Part shown: piece after piece, positions 1-9,271 of the stretch
How the letters are laid out: every line of letters begins with the position of its first letter
How positions within the stretch are numbered: position 1 is the stretch's first letter
Source of the DNA: Robiginitalea aurantiaca
Lineage (GTDB): Bacteria > Bacteroidota > Bacteroidia > Flavobacteriales > Flavobacteriaceae
DNA length: 64,000 bases
Assembly: GCF_030380815.1 (NCBI RefSeq)
Contig: NZ_JAUDUY010000007.1
Location: forward strand, 1 to 64,000
Direction of reading: 5' to 3'
Notes under the pieces: model-generated
What the model was told of the DNA's origin: nothing
Databases searched by the model: none
The model's input: only the letters and a program-made list of their open reading frames with translations
Position numbers and translations under genes: made by a program

Positions 1-46
1 GCGCCGATGGTACTGCCGATTGGTGGGAGAGTAGGTCGCCGCCTTC
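1..46 (+). rRNA. rrf: 5S ribosomal RNA, 3' end only
   Basis: The first bases match the conserved 3' arm of bacterial 5S rRNA: GCCGATGGTACTGC followed by GGGAGAGTAGGTCGCCGCC. The 5' part lies outside the window, so an rRNA operon ends here. It is followed directly by an intrinsic terminator. The exact mature 3' end is estimated. Confidence 0.88.
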
Positions 47-50
47 TTCG

Positions 51-84
51 AAAGCCCTTTACAGAAATGTGAAGGGCTTTTTTT
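51..84 (+). terminator. Rho-independent terminator of the rRNA operon
   Basis: An inverted repeat (AAAGCCCTT at 51-59, AAGGGCTTT at 72-80) runs into a T tract. It sits a few bases after the 5S end, as expected for the end of an rRNA operon transcript. Confidence 0.85.
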
Positions 85-161
85 ATGGGATAAACGCAAC
101 AACAAAGGCAGGGGAGCATCATCTGAAACTATACTTTGAATAGTCTGTCACATCCTGGCTC

Positions 162-551
162 TCAGCGGATCGATACCATATCCAGTAAATCATGAAGAAT
201 GCTTATTTTTTTGTTGGCCTCCCGTAATCGATAGGACATTTTTTCCAACAACCGATATGCCAGAGAGGAGTCCCGGTGTATTGACTTCAACAGACTTTTC
301 TTGTCAACGGTGAGTATATTGGTTTCTCCGACAGCTCTGACTGTACAGGATCGGACATCTTGTTGAAAAAGACCCATTTCTCCAAAGAAGTCGGATTCTT
401 TTAATTCTGCAATTTTAACTTCTCCCTTCGTCGTTTCATAAATGACTTCCGCCCTGCCACCCTGTATCACATACAGGCAATTTCCCGGGGTGCCCTGTTT
501 TATGATGGTTTCTCCGTCTTTATAGAGTTTACCTAGCTTTTTATTTTTCAT
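162..551 (-). CDS. Stand-alone cyclic-nucleotide-binding (CNB) domain protein
   Basis: A 129-residue protein made almost entirely of one CNB domain (about residues 10-105). The phosphate-binding cassette region is visible as FGEMGL (56-61) followed by Arg67 in DVRSCTV. The protein ends after a short C-helix, so the winged-helix DNA-binding domain of Crp/Fnr regulators is absent. This is seen directly. It probably binds a small ligand and acts on a partner protein. Its start overlaps the end of the upstream flavoprotein gene by 11 bp, which implies translational coupling. The pair lies downstream of a Crp/Fnr-type operator at 2026-2039. Whether the ligand is cAMP cannot be told from sequence. 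Confidence 0.85.
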   Translation of the reverse strand: MKNKKLGKLYKDGETIIKQGTPGNCLYVIQGGRAEVIYETTKGEVKIAELKESDFFGEMGLFQQDVRSCTVRAVGETNILTVDKKSLLKSIHRDSSLAYRLLEKMSYRLREANKKISILHDLLDMVSIR

Positions 552-1905
552 AGTCGTGACTATTAAATGAGGGTAGGTTTGAGATTACCGAACTGCTGAG
601 AAGTCCACCCAGGAGGGCAGGATGCAAAAAGCGCCTGAGAATATTCCGATACCCTGCGCTGCCTGTAAAGGTGTCCCAAAGTGCCGAACTCATCCTGAAA
701 GCGGAATGACGATCTGCTTGTTCTCTGGCAATCAGATTCAGGATACCTCTTTTGAAAAGTGGAGATTTCTGTATCAGTTTCGTGAAATGGAAGATCAATT
801 CCCCTGCTTTGTTATCCCTGTCCATATCCCTGCATATCGGGGCATAATAGTTTTTAAAATGACGCTCACTGATGCCCTGGAAGATCGCTGTGCTTGCTGC
901 GGCTTTTCCGGTTATGAAAGCTGCCCCGATCCCGTTTTTATACAATTTTGAGGAGGCTGAATCACCGACCATGACCATACGGTCAGCATATGCATGATGG
1001 CCACCGCTGACATTAATAAAAGGATAGCATTGGCAGGGCATGGTTCTTTCTACAGGGAAATCCCTGGGAAAACAGGCCCTGACATGATTTGAAGTTATAA
1101 ACCTTTGAACCACTTCTTTGTTTATGTCCTTACCCAGGAGTACCAGGGTCACATAATTCTCTTTGGGAATCAGGGCACCGAAAGTAATCTGGGGAAGGTT
1201 CAGGAGAAAAACATGCATGGAACTTCCGAAGCATTCTTTAATGTCGGCGGGTTTCATCATAAACTCGCTGATATACGTTCTGGTCACCCTGGGTTTTAAA
1301 TAGGCAGGACAAATATTTTTAAACAGATTCAGGGATCTCTTATTAAGTCCGACTGCCCCGACTACAAGGTCATATCTGTTTACATCGGTCTTTGAATGCC
1401 CTACCAGAATCCCATCGTCTATACGCTCAACTGTGGATATTTTTTTATGTATGATTCGGGCCCCTTTTTTATGGCAAAGCCCCAGTAAATAATTATCAAA
1501 CCCCTTCACGTTTTTATCAAGGCACCCCCTCGGCCCGCATCCCCTGAAAACAGATGCAATGCGGTGTTCATTACTTGGAATATGGATAACACGGGTACCC
1601 TGCTCAGTGTGCATTGTATAGGAATTGATTTTACGTTGGATAATATCTGAGGGGATAATCATACCATCTGTCGCAAGGTCCTGCACAAGGGATTCGGAAA
1701 TAATCCCCCCACACTGATTGCAGCCTGAAGCGCCTGCCCGGGTAAAATCTTTTGCTTCAAAAATATCGAGGTCAAGGCTCAGGCCAAATATTCGAGCGTA
1801 TTCCAGAGCATAGTAACTGAAAAAACTTCCTGCAGGGCCACCTCCGATCACGGCGATGCGAGATCCATTGGCCAATTCTATCCCGGGAGTAGATGAATGA
1901 GTCAT
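541..1905 (-). CDS. FAD-dependent oxidoreductase, geranylgeranyl-reductase-like
   Basis: A 454-residue flavoprotein with an N-terminal Rossmann motif GGGPAGS (about 21-27) and the second FAD motif GDSASS near residue 313, followed by NGIGAAF. Cysteines cluster in GCNQCGG (Cys62, Cys65) and RGCGPRGC, a feature of the geranylgeranyl-reductase/archaeal-type branch of the PHBH fold. The substrate cannot be deduced; isoprenoid double-bond reduction is one possibility and redox sensing another. The gene is translationally coupled to the downstream CNB-domain gene, so the two probably work together. The promoter module at 1996-2039 lies about 90 bp upstream. Confidence 0.8.
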   Translation of the reverse strand: MTHSSTPGIELANGSRIAVIGGGPAGSFFSYYALEYARIFGLSLDLDIFEAKDFTRAGASGCNQCGGIISESLVQDLATDGMIIPSDIIQRKINSYTMHTEQGTRVIHIPSNEHRIASVFRGCGPRGCLDKNVKGFDNYLLGLCHKKGARIIHKKISTVERIDDGILVGHSKTDVNRYDLVVGAVGLNKRSLNLFKNICPAYLKPRVTRTYISEFMMKPADIKECFGSSMHVFLLNLPQITFGALIPKENYVTLVLLGKDINKEVVQRFITSNHVRACFPRDFPVERTMPCQCYPFINVSGGHHAYADRMVMVGDSASSKLYKNGIGAAFITGKAAASTAIFQGISERHFKNYYAPICRDMDRDNKAGELIFHFTKLIQKSPLFKRGILNLIAREQADRHSAFRMSSALWDTFTGSAGYRNILRRFLHPALLGGLLSSSVISNLPSFNSHDYEK

Positions 1906-1995
1906 GACAGCCCTTTAAAGACCTGAACCATTCTGCCAAAGAAGTACCGAGGGTATCGGTTTGCATACCCAAATCTTAGCTAGCCAAGTCATGTT

Positions 1996-2039
1996 ATAAG
2001 GTAGATGGAAGGTTTTTTCCGTCCAATGATTTATATCAT
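1996..2039 (-). promoter_or_regulatory. Crp/Fnr-type operator plus -7 box, flavoprotein/CNB operon
   Basis: ATGATTTATATCAT at 2026-2039 is a dyad with perfect 5-bp arms (ATGAT/ATCAT). On the minus strand TACCTTAT (2003-1996) resembles the Bacteroidota -7 box. The two centres are 33 bp apart, the spacing found at eight other modules in this window. The rest of the 1906-2282 divergent intergenic region shows no gene. Confidence 0.65.
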
Positions 2040-2282
2040 TTATGCCAGATTTAAGTTATCTGAAAAATGCCTTCAGTTGCCATGAGAATCCAGACGAAAA
2101 AATGAAACAAACGACATGGATTCCCTGTAAATTCAATGAAGTGTGGCAACACGTATTGGAATAAGTATGACTAAAATCATTGTCATTGAACCCGGATTTT
2201 CATTACTTATTATGCATCCATTTACGCATTAATTTTTGACAGATAGGCTAGTAGTGGTAATGGATTTCTAATGTAGGTCCAC

Positions 2283-4073
2283 ATGGATTTTAAAAAACTA
2301 TATAAGGAACTGGTCAGGCGGAACGTTTTCAGGGCAATTGTGGCATACCTTGCTGTCTCGTGGGTGATAATTGAAGCAGCCTCTACGCTCCTCCCGACTT
2401 TCGGCGCACCTGAATTTCTACTTAAAGGACTGATTTATCTCCTTGGCATTGGCTTTATATTCTGGACCGGATTTTCATGGATTTATGACCTGACACCTGA
2501 GGGGCTTCAGAAAACCACCAACGAATCCGTCTCCCCGGAAAACAGGCAATTTGATAATCGCCGGCTCAACGCAGTCATCGTGGGGTCAGGTATAATGGCA
2601 TTATTGGTATTGCTCGCAGGAAGTTTTTGGGCGGGCTCCAAATGGAACAGCCCCGATAAGCTTGAACATTTCCGCATTGCTGTTTTACCCTTTGAAGACC
2701 GGTCTGACAATACAGAATTTGATTACCTTAAAGAAGGGCTTGCCGAAGATGTTATAAGCGAACTGGCCAATTCAAAAAGGTTATCGGTAATCTCTTCCAA
2801 ATCCTCGTTTCAGTATAGGGATACAGATAAATCCATTGAGCAAATTTCAAAGGAACTCAACGCAGATGTAGTATTAGTCGGGAACTATGCCATTACTAAT
2901 CAGGATATAGATGTGAAGATGGAGGTTATTGGAGCCAGGGACAATGAAATCCTTAACTATGCTTCTATAACTGGCAAACTGTCCCATATCAGTGATATCT
3001 CCGGGAATATTGGGGCAAATATCTATGGGGCTCTGGAAATTCCCGAAAGTAAGGCCGTTAAAACCATCAGAGCTGAGACGAAAGATGTGAATGTAGAAGC
3101 CTTCAAATTCAACGCCCTTGGCAAAAGTGCCATGCGCGATCATACCGGGCAGAAGCGGGAGGAAATTACCCGCTATTTTAAGGCAGCTATTGAAAAGGAT
3201 TCCACTTATGCAGATCCTTATATCGGTATGGCCGAAGCTCTTATTTTTGATGTAAACCGGGGTTATATTTCATCTGCCGAAGCTTCAGGGGAAATAAAGG
3301 AGTATGCACTGAAGGCAGAGAAATTGAACCCGGGAAGTGGCCAGGTAAGTTGCATTATGGGGATCATCCATAGTTTTGAATACGACTTTAACGGAGCGGT
3401 GCCCTACTTTGAGATAGCCCTGGAAAAAAGCCCCAATTATGCGCTAACGTACCAGTGGTATGCTTTTGCTTTAGAAATGCTGGGAGATTTTGAAAAAGCC
3501 CTGGAATTGCAGAAGAAAGCCGGTAATCTGGATCCCCTGGATAACTTTAATGAAATATACCTGGCCATGAATTATATTTTTCAGGGGAAACTCAATCGAG
3601 CCCAGCAGGTAATCGACAACAAACTGGCCTTAAATCCGGATCACTTGGAAACATTATGGATTAAAGCGGTTCTATTGTCAGAAAAGGGCATGTACCAGGA
3701 AGCTTATGATTTACTGGTAAAGAGGGAACTTGGACTGGAAACAGGATTTATACCTGGCTATGTTTTTGCCAGGTTGGGCCAGAAAGAAAGGGCGCAACGT
3801 GTTTTGGATAATATGTTATCACGATCCTATGTGCCACCCTCTCAAATTGCCATTCTCCTATGTGGTCTGGAGGAATACGAGGCGGCTATAGAGAAGGTTG
3901 AAGAGGCTTTTCTCTTACATGATCAATGGATAGGCTGGGCCTTATTCAGTTCTATGACGGATCCGATTAAAACGGATCCCAGATTTCGTTCTATTATGCA
4001 ACAAATCAACAACAAAAAACAAAACATGCGTGTGGTCAGTGGCACCGTACCCAGTAAATTCCCCGGCAACTAG
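2283..4073 (+). CDS. Membrane TPR protein with TolB-like domain
   Basis: A 596-residue protein. The N terminus (KKLYKELVRRNVFRAIVAYL) and two hydrophobic segments (about 16-34 and 44-66) match the conserved membrane module of CyaC-like TPR proteins that often accompany class III adenylate cyclases. A third membrane segment lies at about 97-117. A TolB-like N-terminal domain follows (FRIAVLPFEDRSDN, about 131-230), then tetratricopeptide repeats (about 265-560). No catalytic domain is present, so a scaffold or sensor role is inferred. It appears monocistronic. A cyclase-bearing TPR protein is encoded at 37 kb, but no link is shown. Confidence 0.8.
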   Translation: MDFKKLYKELVRRNVFRAIVAYLAVSWVIIEAASTLLPTFGAPEFLLKGLIYLLGIGFIFWTGFSWIYDLTPEGLQKTTNESVSPENRQFDNRRLNAVIVGSGIMALLVLLAGSFWAGSKWNSPDKLEHFRIAVLPFEDRSDNTEFDYLKEGLAEDVISELANSKRLSVISSKSSFQYRDTDKSIEQISKELNADVVLVGNYAITNQDIDVKMEVIGARDNEILNYASITGKLSHISDISGNIGANIYGALEIPESKAVKTIRAETKDVNVEAFKFNALGKSAMRDHTGQKREEITRYFKAAIEKDSTYADPYIGMAEALIFDVNRGYISSAEASGEIKEYALKAEKLNPGSGQVSCIMGIIHSFEYDFNGAVPYFEIALEKSPNYALTYQWYAFALEMLGDFEKALELQKKAGNLDPLDNFNEIYLAMNYIFQGKLNRAQQVIDNKLALNPDHLETLWIKAVLLSEKGMYQEAYDLLVKRELGLETGFIPGYVFARLGQKERAQRVLDNMLSRSYVPPSQIAILLCGLEEYEAAIEKVEEAFLLHDQWIGWALFSSMTDPIKTDPRFRSIMQQINNKKQNMRVVSGTVPSKFPGN

Positions 4074-4170
4074 GATTAACAGGCTGTTTCTGTGCATGCC
4101 TGTTGAAGTGGAGCATAAACCTGAAGGAGAAATGCACTGCCACTACGTTTGAAAAATTTCATCAAACGCA

Positions 4171-5133
4171 CTAATTCCCAACCGTAAGAACCTTCAGCAT
4201 CCCCTTTTCACTGGTATTGGGTACCTCCGAAATGAGCACATAAGATCCCGGTTTCAGGTCCGCTTCAAAATATTGGGTGCTGCCTTGTGGCGAATCATTA
4301 GTGCCCCCGAGAAAAGTGAAACCATCAGGGGCTGTGGAACTCATTAACCCTGTGGGGGTTGCCCAATTGATCCAGTCCTCCAGTGCTTTAACATCAGCCT
4401 CAGGCTCCATGGCTACCAGGTTCACGTCGTGCCCTACAAAATTTTCATGCACCACTTGATCCGTGTAAGTTACCCGGAAGGTCGTTTTGCCAGCTTTGGG
4501 CTGGCCATTCCAATTGATTCCGCCCTGACTCGAGATACTGATGTCCATATCGGCCCCGGGGGGAGACATGCCACTATCTGTGGATCTTACGATGAGTTCC
4601 TTTGCCATTCCCATAGAGGTATGGAACCTCCCGTCCGGCATCCGGACATAGCATTCCATTACGTAGTATCCCGGTTCGAGTTTAATGGTAGTAACGGCGG
4701 TTTTACCCGCTGAAATCAACCCGGTCCCACCTGAGAAGATGACCTTTGAAAACCATTCCGGCAGCTTGCCAAAGGCCTCCATAGATTCTTCCATTTTGCC
4801 TTCCATAATCAGAGACATACCCTCCTCAAAAGCCGGGGCTACTTCTGCTATGGTATTCTCTATGGTAATTCCTTCCGGATACTTGTCGAGTAAAATAAAA
4901 TGGGGTTCTGTAGACTGGTTCTCATATACGAATGTGTTCCAGCCTGAATTAATGGTGTCAGGGGCATAGAATTCCATGGATTTGGTGGTTACCTGAATGG
5001 AAACAGGCGCTTGCTCTGCTAATGGATCAGGTTCGGGTTTTTCTTTGGGGTCCGATTTACAGGAGCCGACCCCAAGCAGCAAGACTAAACCGGAAACCCT
5101 GAGAAACAGGGTGGATTTACTGTAGGTGTACAT
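4171..5133 (-). CDS. Putative lipoprotein with two cupredoxin-like segments
   Basis: A 320-residue protein with a signal peptide ending in a lipobox (LGVGSC), so it is probably an envelope lipoprotein. After a Pro/Glu-rich linker there are two beta-rich segments. Each ends in a motif like GYYVMECYV or GSYVLISEV, the shape of cupredoxin-like or plastocyanin-fold domains. I do not see a complete copper-ligand set (Cys-x-n-His-x-n-Met), so metal binding is not claimed. The gene stands alone between convergent and same-strand neighbours. The function is unknown. Confidence 0.65.
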   Translation of the reverse strand: MYTYSKSTLFLRVSGLVLLLGVGSCKSDPKEKPEPDPLAEQAPVSIQVTTKSMEFYAPDTINSGWNTFVYENQSTEPHFILLDKYPEGITIENTIAEVAPAFEEGMSLIMEGKMEESMEAFGKLPEWFSKVIFSGGTGLISAGKTAVTTIKLEPGYYVMECYVRMPDGRFHTSMGMAKELIVRSTDSGMSPPGADMDISISSQGGINWNGQPKAGKTTFRVTYTDQVVHENFVGHDVNLVAMEPEADVKALEDWINWATPTGLMSSTAPDGFTFLGGTNDSPQGSTQYFEADLKPGSYVLISEVPNTSEKGMLKVLTVGN

Positions 5134-5224
5134 AAGTTAGAGTATCTGATTTACACTAACTTACAAAAAAATTCTGATTTTGACTGGGTGTCTTTACGCG
5201 TGCCTTTGATCGGCTCGACAGGCG

Positions 5225-6367
5225 CTATTTTTGCAAAATACTCCGAGAGATCACGATCTTCTGGATCTCCGAGGTGCCCTCGTAGATCTGGGTAATCTTG
5301 GCATCGCGCATCATGCGTTCCACATGATATTCTTTAACATAACCGTTGCCCCCATGAATTTGCACCGCTTCCACGGCTGTCTCCATGGCCACCTGAGAAG
5401 CGTAAAGCTTGGCCATGGCCCCTGAAAGTACATAGTCGTTACCCTGATCTTTATCAACAGCGGCCTTATAAACCATAAAACGGGCCGCTTCAATCTGGGT
5501 ATGCATATCCGCAAGTTTAAAGGCGATAGCCTGGTGATTCGCAATTTCCTTCCCAAACGCCTTACGTTCCTTAGAATATTTTAAAGCGAGTTCGTATGCC
5601 CCCGCTGCAATACCAAGTGCCTGGGCTGCAATACCTATACGGCCTCCAGCCAGGGTCTTCATGGCAAACTTAAAACCAAAACCATCAGCTCCGATCCGAT
5701 TTTCCTTGGGCACCCTGACGTCGGTGAACATCAGGGAGTGGGTATCGCTCCCGCGAATCCCCATTTTTTGTTCCTTGGGTCCTATTTCAAAACCTTCCAT
5801 ACCTTTTTCGACAATCAGGGCATTAATCCCTTTATGTCCTTTTTCGACATCGGTCTGCGCGATTACCAGATAGACCTCTGCGGATGAACCATTGGTAATC
5901 CAGTTCTTGGTTCCGTTTAGCAGATAGTGGTCCCCTTTGTCAATAGCCGTAGTTTTCTGGGAAGTAGCGTCGCTTCCCGCCTCGGGCTCGGACAGGCAGA
6001 AGGCACCTATGATTTCTCCCGTGGAAAGGCGTTTCAGGTATTTTTGTTTCTGCTCCTCCGAACCATAGGTTTCCAGTCCCCAGCACACCAGGGAGTTGTT
6101 TACCGAGACCACAACAGAAGAAGATGCATCCACCTTGGAGAGTTCTTCCATTACCAGGACATAGGAAAGGGTATCCATCCCGCTGCCTCCGTAGGTGGGA
6201 TCTACCATCATCCCCATAAAGCCTAGTTCTCCCATTTTTTGGATCTGGGTCCTGGGGAATTCCTGCTTCTCATCTCTCTCAATAACACCAGGCAACAATT
6301 CGGTTTGGGCAAAATCCCTTGCGGCTTGTTGAATCATTTGCTGCTCTTCGGTCAAAGTAAAATCCAT
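5225..6367 (-). CDS. Acyl-CoA dehydrogenase, short-chain type
   Basis: A 380-residue flavoenzyme of the usual family length that oxidises acyl-CoA to 2-enoyl-CoA and passes electrons to ETF. Visible family signatures are CLSEPEAGSDA (substrate/FAD binding), WITNGS (FAD contact), MGIRGSDTHSL, and the C-terminal QIYEGTSEIQ, whose Glu near residue 363 is the general base in butyryl/medium-chain enzymes. The Glu position favours a straight-chain butyryl-type enzyme over the isovaleryl type. The gene is monocistronic here. Its role in beta-oxidation or branched-chain amino acid catabolism is inferred from the family, and the nearby Glu/Leu dehydrogenase gene fits amino acid use. Confidence 0.93.
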   Translation of the reverse strand: MDFTLTEEQQMIQQAARDFAQTELLPGVIERDEKQEFPRTQIQKMGELGFMGMMVDPTYGGSGMDTLSYVLVMEELSKVDASSSVVVSVNNSLVCWGLETYGSEEQKQKYLKRLSTGEIIGAFCLSEPEAGSDATSQKTTAIDKGDHYLLNGTKNWITNGSSAEVYLVIAQTDVEKGHKGINALIVEKGMEGFEIGPKEQKMGIRGSDTHSLMFTDVRVPKENRIGADGFGFKFAMKTLAGGRIGIAAQALGIAAGAYELALKYSKERKAFGKEIANHQAIAFKLADMHTQIEAARFMVYKAAVDKDQGNDYVLSGAMAKLYASQVAMETAVEAVQIHGGNGYVKEYHVERMMRDAKITQIYEGTSEIQKIVISRSILQK

Positions 6368-6623
6368 AGGGGGTCGGGCTTTTCATTAAGGGGTACAAAT
6401 ATACGGCCAGAATCTATTTTTATCAACACTATGAGCACTTACCTGCACTCCTCCTTCCCGCCTTTCGAGCAGCGGTGCGAGAAGGCCGATGAAATCCTTT
6501 TAAAGCTCCTCTTTATTTCTATATTTGTTTGACTGAGCCGAGGAGTTAGGAGATAACCCTTGATCTTTTCGGGCCGGACCGGGCCCCGATACGCAGAGTA
6601 AACCGGCTAAAACGTGTTCGTAT

Positions 6624-7856
6624 ATGGTAATGAAAGAACTCCTTGAGCGCTTTGAGAATAAAGCACCTGAAATTGTATTCCACTGGAACGATCCGGAAAC
6701 AGAGGCTGAAGGCTGGACGGTGATTAATTCCCTTCGCGGAGGCGCTGCGGGCGGAGGAACGCGTATGCGAGAGGGTCTCGACATGAATGAAGTGCTCTCA
6801 CTGGCCAAGACAATGGAAGTGAAATTTACAGTTTCCGGTCCGCCGATCGGGGGAGCCAAATCCGGAATCAACTTTAATCCCGAAGACCCCCGTAAGAAAG
6901 GCGTGTTGGAGCGATGGTATGCCGCTGTTTCCCCCCTGTTGAAGAATTATTACGGAACCGGAGGCGATTTGAACGTGGATGAAATCCACGAGGTAATTCC
7001 AATTACCGAGGATGCCGGGGTCTGGCACCCACAGGAAGGGGTTTTCAATGGGCATTTCAAACCTACGGAAGCCGATAAGATCAATCGGATCGGACAGTTG
7101 CGCATGGGTGTCATCAAGGTGCTCGAAAGCGATGAATATTCCCCCGATCCTTCAAGGAAATATACCGTAGCTGACATGATTACGGGTTTTGGCGTAGCTG
7201 AAGCGGTTCGCCATTTTTACGAAATAGGCGGGAGTAGCGTTAAGGGAAAGCGGGCAATAGTGCAAGGTTTTGGTAATGTGGGCGCTGCTGCGGCATTTTA
7301 CCTCTCTAAGATGGGTGCCCTCATTGTTGGAATAATCGACAGGCACGGAGGTATTGTAAAAGAGGAAGGATTTTCCTTTGAAGAAATCCAAACCTTTTTC
7401 AGGAAGAAGAAAGGAAATGCCCTGATCACTGAGGAAATGATCCCCTTTGATAAAATCAATGCGGAAATTTGGAACACCCCTGCTGAAATATTTGCACCCT
7501 GTGCAGCCTCCCGACTGATTACCCGGGAACAGATAACGACACTTATAGATACAGGGCTAGAGGTCATCTCATGCGGGGCGAATGTCCCGTTTGCAGATAA
7601 AGAAATATTCTTTGGCCCCATAATGGAATACACAGACCAGCGGGTTAGCCTGATCCCCGACTTTATTTCGAACTGTGGAATGGCCAGGGTTTTTGCTTAT
7701 TTCATGGAGGGAAGGGTAACTATGGAGGACACTGCCATATTTAATGACACTTCAGAAGTCATCCGAAAGGCAATTTTGAATATATTTAAGGAAAATCCAT
7801 CAAAACGAAACCTGAGCCGCACGGCCTTTGAACTTGCGCTTAAGCAGCTCGTGTAA
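6624..7856 (+). CDS. Glu/Leu/Phe/Val dehydrogenase family protein
   Basis: A 410-residue NAD(P)-dependent amino acid dehydrogenase that interconverts an amino acid and its 2-oxo acid plus ammonium. The catalytic Lys lies in PPIGGAKSGI near residue 79, Asp in GTGGDLNVDE, and the dinucleotide-binding motif is GFGNVGAA near 216. The N-terminal domain has the RGGAAGGGTR motif. Length and spacing suit glutamate dehydrogenase, but substrate preference among Glu, Leu, Val and Phe cannot be settled by eye. The start could also be the ATG at 6630. The gene lies 18 bp before nhaD on the same strand and may be cotranscribed with it. Confidence 0.88.
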   Translation: MVMKELLERFENKAPEIVFHWNDPETEAEGWTVINSLRGGAAGGGTRMREGLDMNEVLSLAKTMEVKFTVSGPPIGGAKSGINFNPEDPRKKGVLERWYAAVSPLLKNYYGTGGDLNVDEIHEVIPITEDAGVWHPQEGVFNGHFKPTEADKINRIGQLRMGVIKVLESDEYSPDPSRKYTVADMITGFGVAEAVRHFYEIGGSSVKGKRAIVQGFGNVGAAAAFYLSKMGALIVGIIDRHGGIVKEEGFSFEEIQTFFRKKKGNALITEEMIPFDKINAEIWNTPAEIFAPCAASRLITREQITTLIDTGLEVISCGANVPFADKEIFFGPIMEYTDQRVSLIPDFISNCGMARVFAYFMEGRVTMEDTAIFNDTSEVIRKAILNIFKENPSKRNLSRTAFELALKQLV

Positions 7857-7874
7857 TAAATAAATGACCTTTTT

Positions 7875-9221
7875 ATGGAAACCATCGTAATTATTGTTTT
7901 CGTCGTAGGGTACCTTGCGATAACCCTTGAACACAATCTGAAAATCGATAAACTCATCCCTGCACTTGCCATGATGGCAATTCTTTGGGCGATTATTGCT
8001 CTTGCGCATTTGCCTGTTTTTGAGGTTAATACGGAGTTAAAGGAACTGGAACCCTCCCACCTGGATGAAATGTTATTGCATCACCTTGGGAAGACCGCTG
8101 AGATCCTGGTATTCCTGCTAGGGGCGATGACCATTGTGGAGATCATCGATTATTTCAACGGGTTTGCGACCATCAAGGGATACATCCGTACCCGGAGTAA
8201 ACGCAAACTGCTCTGGTTGTTCTCCATACTGGCTTTTATTCTTTCTGCGATTATTGATAACCTGACGGCGACGATCGTACTGATTACAATCCTTCAGAAG
8301 GTGATCAAAGACCGGGAAACACGGTTGTGGTTTGCAGGTTTAATAATTATCAATGCCAATGCAGGGGGGGCCTGGTCGCCCATCGGAGATGTTACGACAA
8401 CCATGCTCTGGATCGCCAACAAGGTAAGTGCTTCCCAGCTGGTCATTCACGTCCTTTTGCCTTCAATTATGTGTACGGTAGTGCCAACGGCTATCGCAAG
8501 CAGGTTTAAAATCTTCCAGGGCGAGATTGATGCGGATCTAGAACAGGATACTGACCGGACCTCTAAATTTGGTCCTACCATGTTGTATCTGGGATTGGGA
8601 GCCATCGTTTTTGTTCCGTTCTTTAAAACCATTACGCATCTTCCCCCTTATGTGGGCATGATGTTATCCCTGGCAATTGTGGCTACGTTTGCTGAAATCT
8701 ACAGTAACGCCAAATTCAGTATTTCTTCTCTGGATAGAGACACGGCACTGGAAAGTGAAGAACACTCCCAACACGGGCCGGTGCACTCCTCCCTTTCTAA
8801 AATTGAACTTCCCAGCATCCTTTTTTTCCTGGGGATCCTCCTGGCGGTTGCTGCCCTGGAATCCCTTGGATATCTGTTCCACTATGCTGAGTCCATGAAT
8901 CAGGCGATCCCCAATACGGATTACGTTGTAATGCTTCTTGGAATCGGATCGGCCGTCATTGATAATGTGCCTCTGGTAGCGGCGAGTATGGGAATGTTTT
9001 CCCAGGGCATGGATAGCCCGCTCTGGCACTTTATTGCTTATTCCGCCGGAACAGGGGGCAGTATGCTCATTATTGGCTCGGCCGCAGGGGTTGTTGCCAT
9101 GGGTATGGAGAAGATCGATTTCTTCTGGTATTTCCGCAAAATCGCATGGCTCGCCTTAGCCGGATTTCTGGCCGGAGCCCTTGTTTTTGTCCTTTTAAGA
9201 GATTTTGTTCTGCACACATAA
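7875..9221 (+). CDS. nhaD: Na+/H+ antiporter NhaD
   Basis: A 448-residue polytopic inner-membrane protein with about eleven hydrophobic segments. The conserved stretches SAIIDNLTATIV, NANAGGAWSPIGDV and GSAVIDNVPLVAA, with acidic residues inside membrane spans, are hallmarks of the NhaD/ion-transporter superfamily antiporters. It would extrude Na+ in exchange for protons, as expected for a marine bacterium. It sits 18 bp downstream of the amino acid dehydrogenase gene and 50 bp before an ExbB/TolQ gene. Confidence 0.92.
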   Translation: METIVIIVFVVGYLAITLEHNLKIDKLIPALAMMAILWAIIALAHLPVFEVNTELKELEPSHLDEMLLHHLGKTAEILVFLLGAMTIVEIIDYFNGFATIKGYIRTRSKRKLLWLFSILAFILSAIIDNLTATIVLITILQKVIKDRETRLWFAGLIIINANAGGAWSPIGDVTTTMLWIANKVSASQLVIHVLLPSIMCTVVPTAIASRFKIFQGEIDADLEQDTDRTSKFGPTMLYLGLGAIVFVPFFKTITHLPPYVGMMLSLAIVATFAEIYSNAKFSISSLDRDTALESEEHSQHGPVHSSLSKIELPSILFFLGILLAVAALESLGYLFHYAESMNQAIPNTDYVVMLLGIGSAVIDNVPLVAASMGMFSQGMDSPLWHFIAYSAGTGGSMLIIGSAAGVVAMGMEKIDFFWYFRKIAWLALAGFLAGALVFVLLRDFVLHT

Positions 9222-9271
9222 TTAAAACCGGGAATCACCGTTATTAACAGCAACATTAAGAACATCTATCT

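Noticed and set aside
4078-4104. Hairpin AACAGGC/GCCTGTT after the TPR/TolB-like gene as a terminator
   Set aside because: A 13-base loop and no T run on either strand make intrinsic termination unlikely.
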